48,545 bases of DNA from an uncultured Bacteroidia bacterium (GTDB lineage: Bacteria > Bacteroidota > Bacteroidia > Bacteroidales > F082), in assembly GCA_902800965.1 (NCBI GenBank), contig CADCGK010000017.1, forward strand, positions 1-48,545. Direction: 5' to 3'. Each line of letters opens with the position of its first letter. The first letter of the stretch is position 1. A model generated the notes under the pieces. It made no database searches, had not been told where the DNA came from, and worked only from the letters and a program-made list of their open reading frames with translations. The position numbers and the translations under genes are program-made. Of the stretch, positions 47,063 to 48,545 are shown one piece after another.

Positions 47063-47722
47063 TTAGATGTCCATAGGTTTCCAGTTGGGGTCAAGGATGA
47101 GCTTGGCCTCGGTGGCAGCTTGCATCTGCTCGAAGGTGAACTCGGGGTGGATCTCACGCACCACGATGCCTTCGGGGGTGATGTCCATGACACCCATCTC
47201 GGTGATGATCATGTTCACCTGTCCGGCAGCGGTCAGAGGCAGCGTACACTCCTTCAGAATCTTGGGAGCACCCTTCTGGGTGTGTTCCATGGTGAGGATC
47301 ACGCGCTTGGCACCGACCACGAGGTCCATGGCACCGCCCATACCGGGAGCCATCTTGCCAGGGATGATCCAGTTGGCGAGGTTACCCTTCTCATCCACTT
47401 GCAAGGCACCGAGGAACGACACGTTCACATGGCCGCCACGGATGATGGCGAACGAAGTGGCCGAATCGAAAGTGCAAGCACCAGGCAGCAGGGTGATAGC
47501 GCCACCGCCAGCGTTGATGAGGTTTTTGTCTTCTTTGCCTTCTTCGGGAGTCGGGCCCATGCCCATGGCACCATTCTCGGTCTGGAGGGTCACGGTAACA
47601 CCTTCAGGAAGGTAGTTGGGGATCAAAGTCGGAATGCCAATACCGAGATTGACAACATCGCCGTCGTGCAGCTCCTTGGCAGCACGTTTGGCAATCACTT
47701 CTCTCATTTCATTTTTTTCCAT
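47063..47722 (-). CDS. atoA: 3-oxoacid/acetoacetate CoA-transferase beta subunit
   Basis: A 219-residue CoA-transferase family I beta subunit. VVNLGIGIPTLIPNYLPEGV is followed by the catalytic-Glu motif QTENGAMGMGP (Glu at about residue 49), SFAIIRGGHVNVSFLGALQV and MGGAMDLVVGAKRVILTMEH. It needs an alpha subunit, which is normally adjacent; none lies in this window. It sits between kamE and the crotonase, so it likely activates acetoacetate or transfers CoA from butyryl-CoA in lysine fermentation. Confidence 0.92.
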   Translation of the reverse strand: MEKNEMREVIAKRAAKELHDGDVVNLGIGIPTLIPNYLPEGVTVTLQTENGAMGMGPTPEEGKEDKNLINAGGGAITLLPGACTFDSATSFAIIRGGHVNVSFLGALQVDEKGNLANWIIPGKMAPGMGGAMDLVVGAKRVILTMEHTQKGAPKILKECTLPLTAAGQVNMIITEMGVMDITPEGIVVREIHPEFTFEQMQAATEAKLILDPNWKPMDI

Positions 47723-47729
47723 AACGTTG

Positions 47730-47760
47730 ATATTTAAAGATTTAAGATTTAAATATTTAA
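47730..47760. repeat. Heptanucleotide tandem repeat (GATTTAA type)
   Basis: GATATTTAAA, GATTTAA, GATTTAA and ATATTTAA run head to tail just upstream of the CoA-transferase start, adjacent to a palindromic element. Confidence 0.6.
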
Positions 47761-47771
47761 CTTTATCATTT

Positions 47772-47826
47772 AACCACGGATTTCGCAGATTGAGCAGATT
47801 CCTTTTAATCCGTGTAATCCGTGGTT
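47772..47826. repeat. Palindromic element with 11-bp arms
   Basis: AACCACGGATT (47772-47782) and AATCCGTGGTT (47816-47826) bracket a spacer containing CGCAGATTGAGCAGATT and a partial internal AATCCGTG copy. It lies between kamE and the CoA-transferase gene and is of a type widely dispersed in bacterial intergenic regions. Confidence 0.75.
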
Positions 47827-47837
47827 TATTTTCATAG

Positions 47838-48545
47838 TCATTTCATTCCTCGTTTTACCATTTCTTGAACCACAAACGAAGCCACATCGTCGGCATAGGT
47901 GTTCATACCGAAGCCGGCGTCGAAGCCGAGTTCCTTGGCCAGTTCGTGGGTGATACGGGCACCGCCACAGCAGCAAATCATCTTGTCGCGCAAGCCCTCG
48001 GCCTCCATCAACTCGATGAAGTTGGTCATGTTGTGGATGTGAACGTCTTTCTGCGTCACGGTCTGTGAGACAAGCAGCGCGTCGGCGTGGAGTTCGATGC
48101 CTTTGGCGATGAACTCCTCGTTGGGCACTTGCGAGCCGAGGTTGTAGGCATCGATCATCTCGTAGCGTTCCAGTCCGTAGTGGCCGGCATAGCCCTTCAT
48201 GTTCATGATGGCGTCGATACCCACAGTGTGGGCGTCGGTACCCGTCGAGGCGCCGACGATGACAATCTTGCGACCGATGTTTTCCTTGATGTACTTGTCG
48301 GTCTCGTACATATCCATCGTCGTGGATTCCACCTTCGGCACATAGATGGTCGAATAATCGACGGTGTGCGTGCAACTACCATAGCAGTTGACGAAGGTGA
48401 AACCAGGCGTCAGTTCCCTGTAATACACCACGCTGGGGTTTTCCAGTCCCATCTTCTTCAGCAGCAGCTTGGCCGCTTCGATGGCTTCTGCGCCGCAAGG
48501 CACGGGCAAGGTGAAGCTCAACTGCATCTTGCCGTCGTTCATGGT
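47838..48545 (-). CDS. kamE: Lysine 5,6-aminomutase beta subunit (5' end outside the window)
   Basis: Partial: 234 residues are visible from the ATG at 48542, but family members have about 25 further N-terminal residues, and the codon before this ATG (Thr) matches the family sequence GDT-MNDGK. The cobalamin-binding domain has the base-off motif DAHTVG. The PLP-binding Lys is expected 11 residues after that His, and it is present (NMKGYAGHYG). TQKDVHIHN and CCGGARITHELAKELG complete the B12 fold. With KamD it moves the terminal amino group of D-lysine or L-beta-lysine in lysine fermentation. Confidence 0.95.
   Translation of the reverse strand, partial: TMNDGKMQLSFTLPVPCGAEAIEAAKLLLKKMGLENPSVVYYRELTPGFTFVNCYGSCTHTVDYSTIYVPKVESTTMDMYETDKYIKENIGRKIVIVGASTGTDAHTVGIDAIMNMKGYAGHYGLERYEMIDAYNLGSQVPNEEFIAKGIELHADALLVSQTVTQKDVHIHNMTNFIELMEAEGLRDKMICCCGGARITHELAKELGFDAGFGMNTYADDVASFVVQEMVKRGMK

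Noticed and set aside
47770..48375. 201-codon minus-strand frame
   Set aside because: It lies in the wrong frame of kamE and extends into a palindromic repeat. The product is Arg/His-rich without a domain.

Overview
The window looks like chromosome of an anaerobic, gut- or oral-type Bacteroidetes (Bacteroidales-like). Support: recurrent Bacteroidetes promoters (TTG-N19/20-TAnnTTTG, for example at 23544-23573, 39119-39149 and 41693-41723), few Shine-Dalgarno sites, a secreted peptidase with a type IX secretion C-terminal domain, a Bacteroidetes-type tyrosine recombinase, and lysine/butyrate fermentation genes. No rRNA, tRNA, CRISPR array or intact insertion sequence was recognised.

Layout. 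1-1100: gene-free GC-rich DNA with about eight imperfect 76-bp tandem repeats. 1123-1635: a CRP-like sensor without a DNA-binding domain. 1901-9578: an accessory block. It holds a secreted nuclease and an M15 peptidase on the minus strand, then five tandem DUF6266 paralogues, a membrane coiled-coil protein and a lipoprotein on the plus strand, and ends with a tyrosine recombinase. The lysis-like genes and the integrase suggest a phage-derived or small integrative element. 9907-15979: a minus-strand run of a TPM-domain protein and three paralogous propeller-like lipoproteins. 16001-21444: hypB, a 950-residue FeS/flavin oxidoreductase, hypA, a small membrane protein and a DUF5692 membrane protein, with no hydrogenase structural gene present. 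21652-24112: an M28 peptidase with a sorting domain, a DUF1294 protein and a small unknown.

24134-38727 is a defence island: a nuclease-like orphan, a ParE/RelE toxin-antitoxin pair, a NERD protein, and a type I restriction-modification operon (DUF2971-hsdM-fic-hsdS-...-hsdR). The hsdS/hsdR junction is filled with DUF4145, AbiH and a GmrSD-like gene. Short remnants of hsdS 3', hsdR 5' and an ElaA-type acetyltransferase 5' end lie between the cargo genes and record stepwise insertions. Next to it, 38985-39112, is a candidate structured RNA gene: a three-way junction whose two hairpin loops can kiss through 7 bp, with its own promoter and a closing stem followed by a U-tract.

39167-42349: a small unknown, a DUF1232 protein, a ThrE-type exporter, a low-molecular-weight tyrosine phosphatase and a second RelE-type toxin-antitoxin pair. 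42415-48545: a minus-strand fermentation operon (kamE, CoA-transferase beta, crotonase, 3-hydroxybutyryl-CoA dehydrogenase, butyryl-CoA dehydrogenase, EtfB, EtfA), which links lysine breakdown and crotonyl-CoA reduction to butyrate. Heptanucleotide tandem repeats and palindromic elements are scattered through the core genes, several of them inside reading frames.
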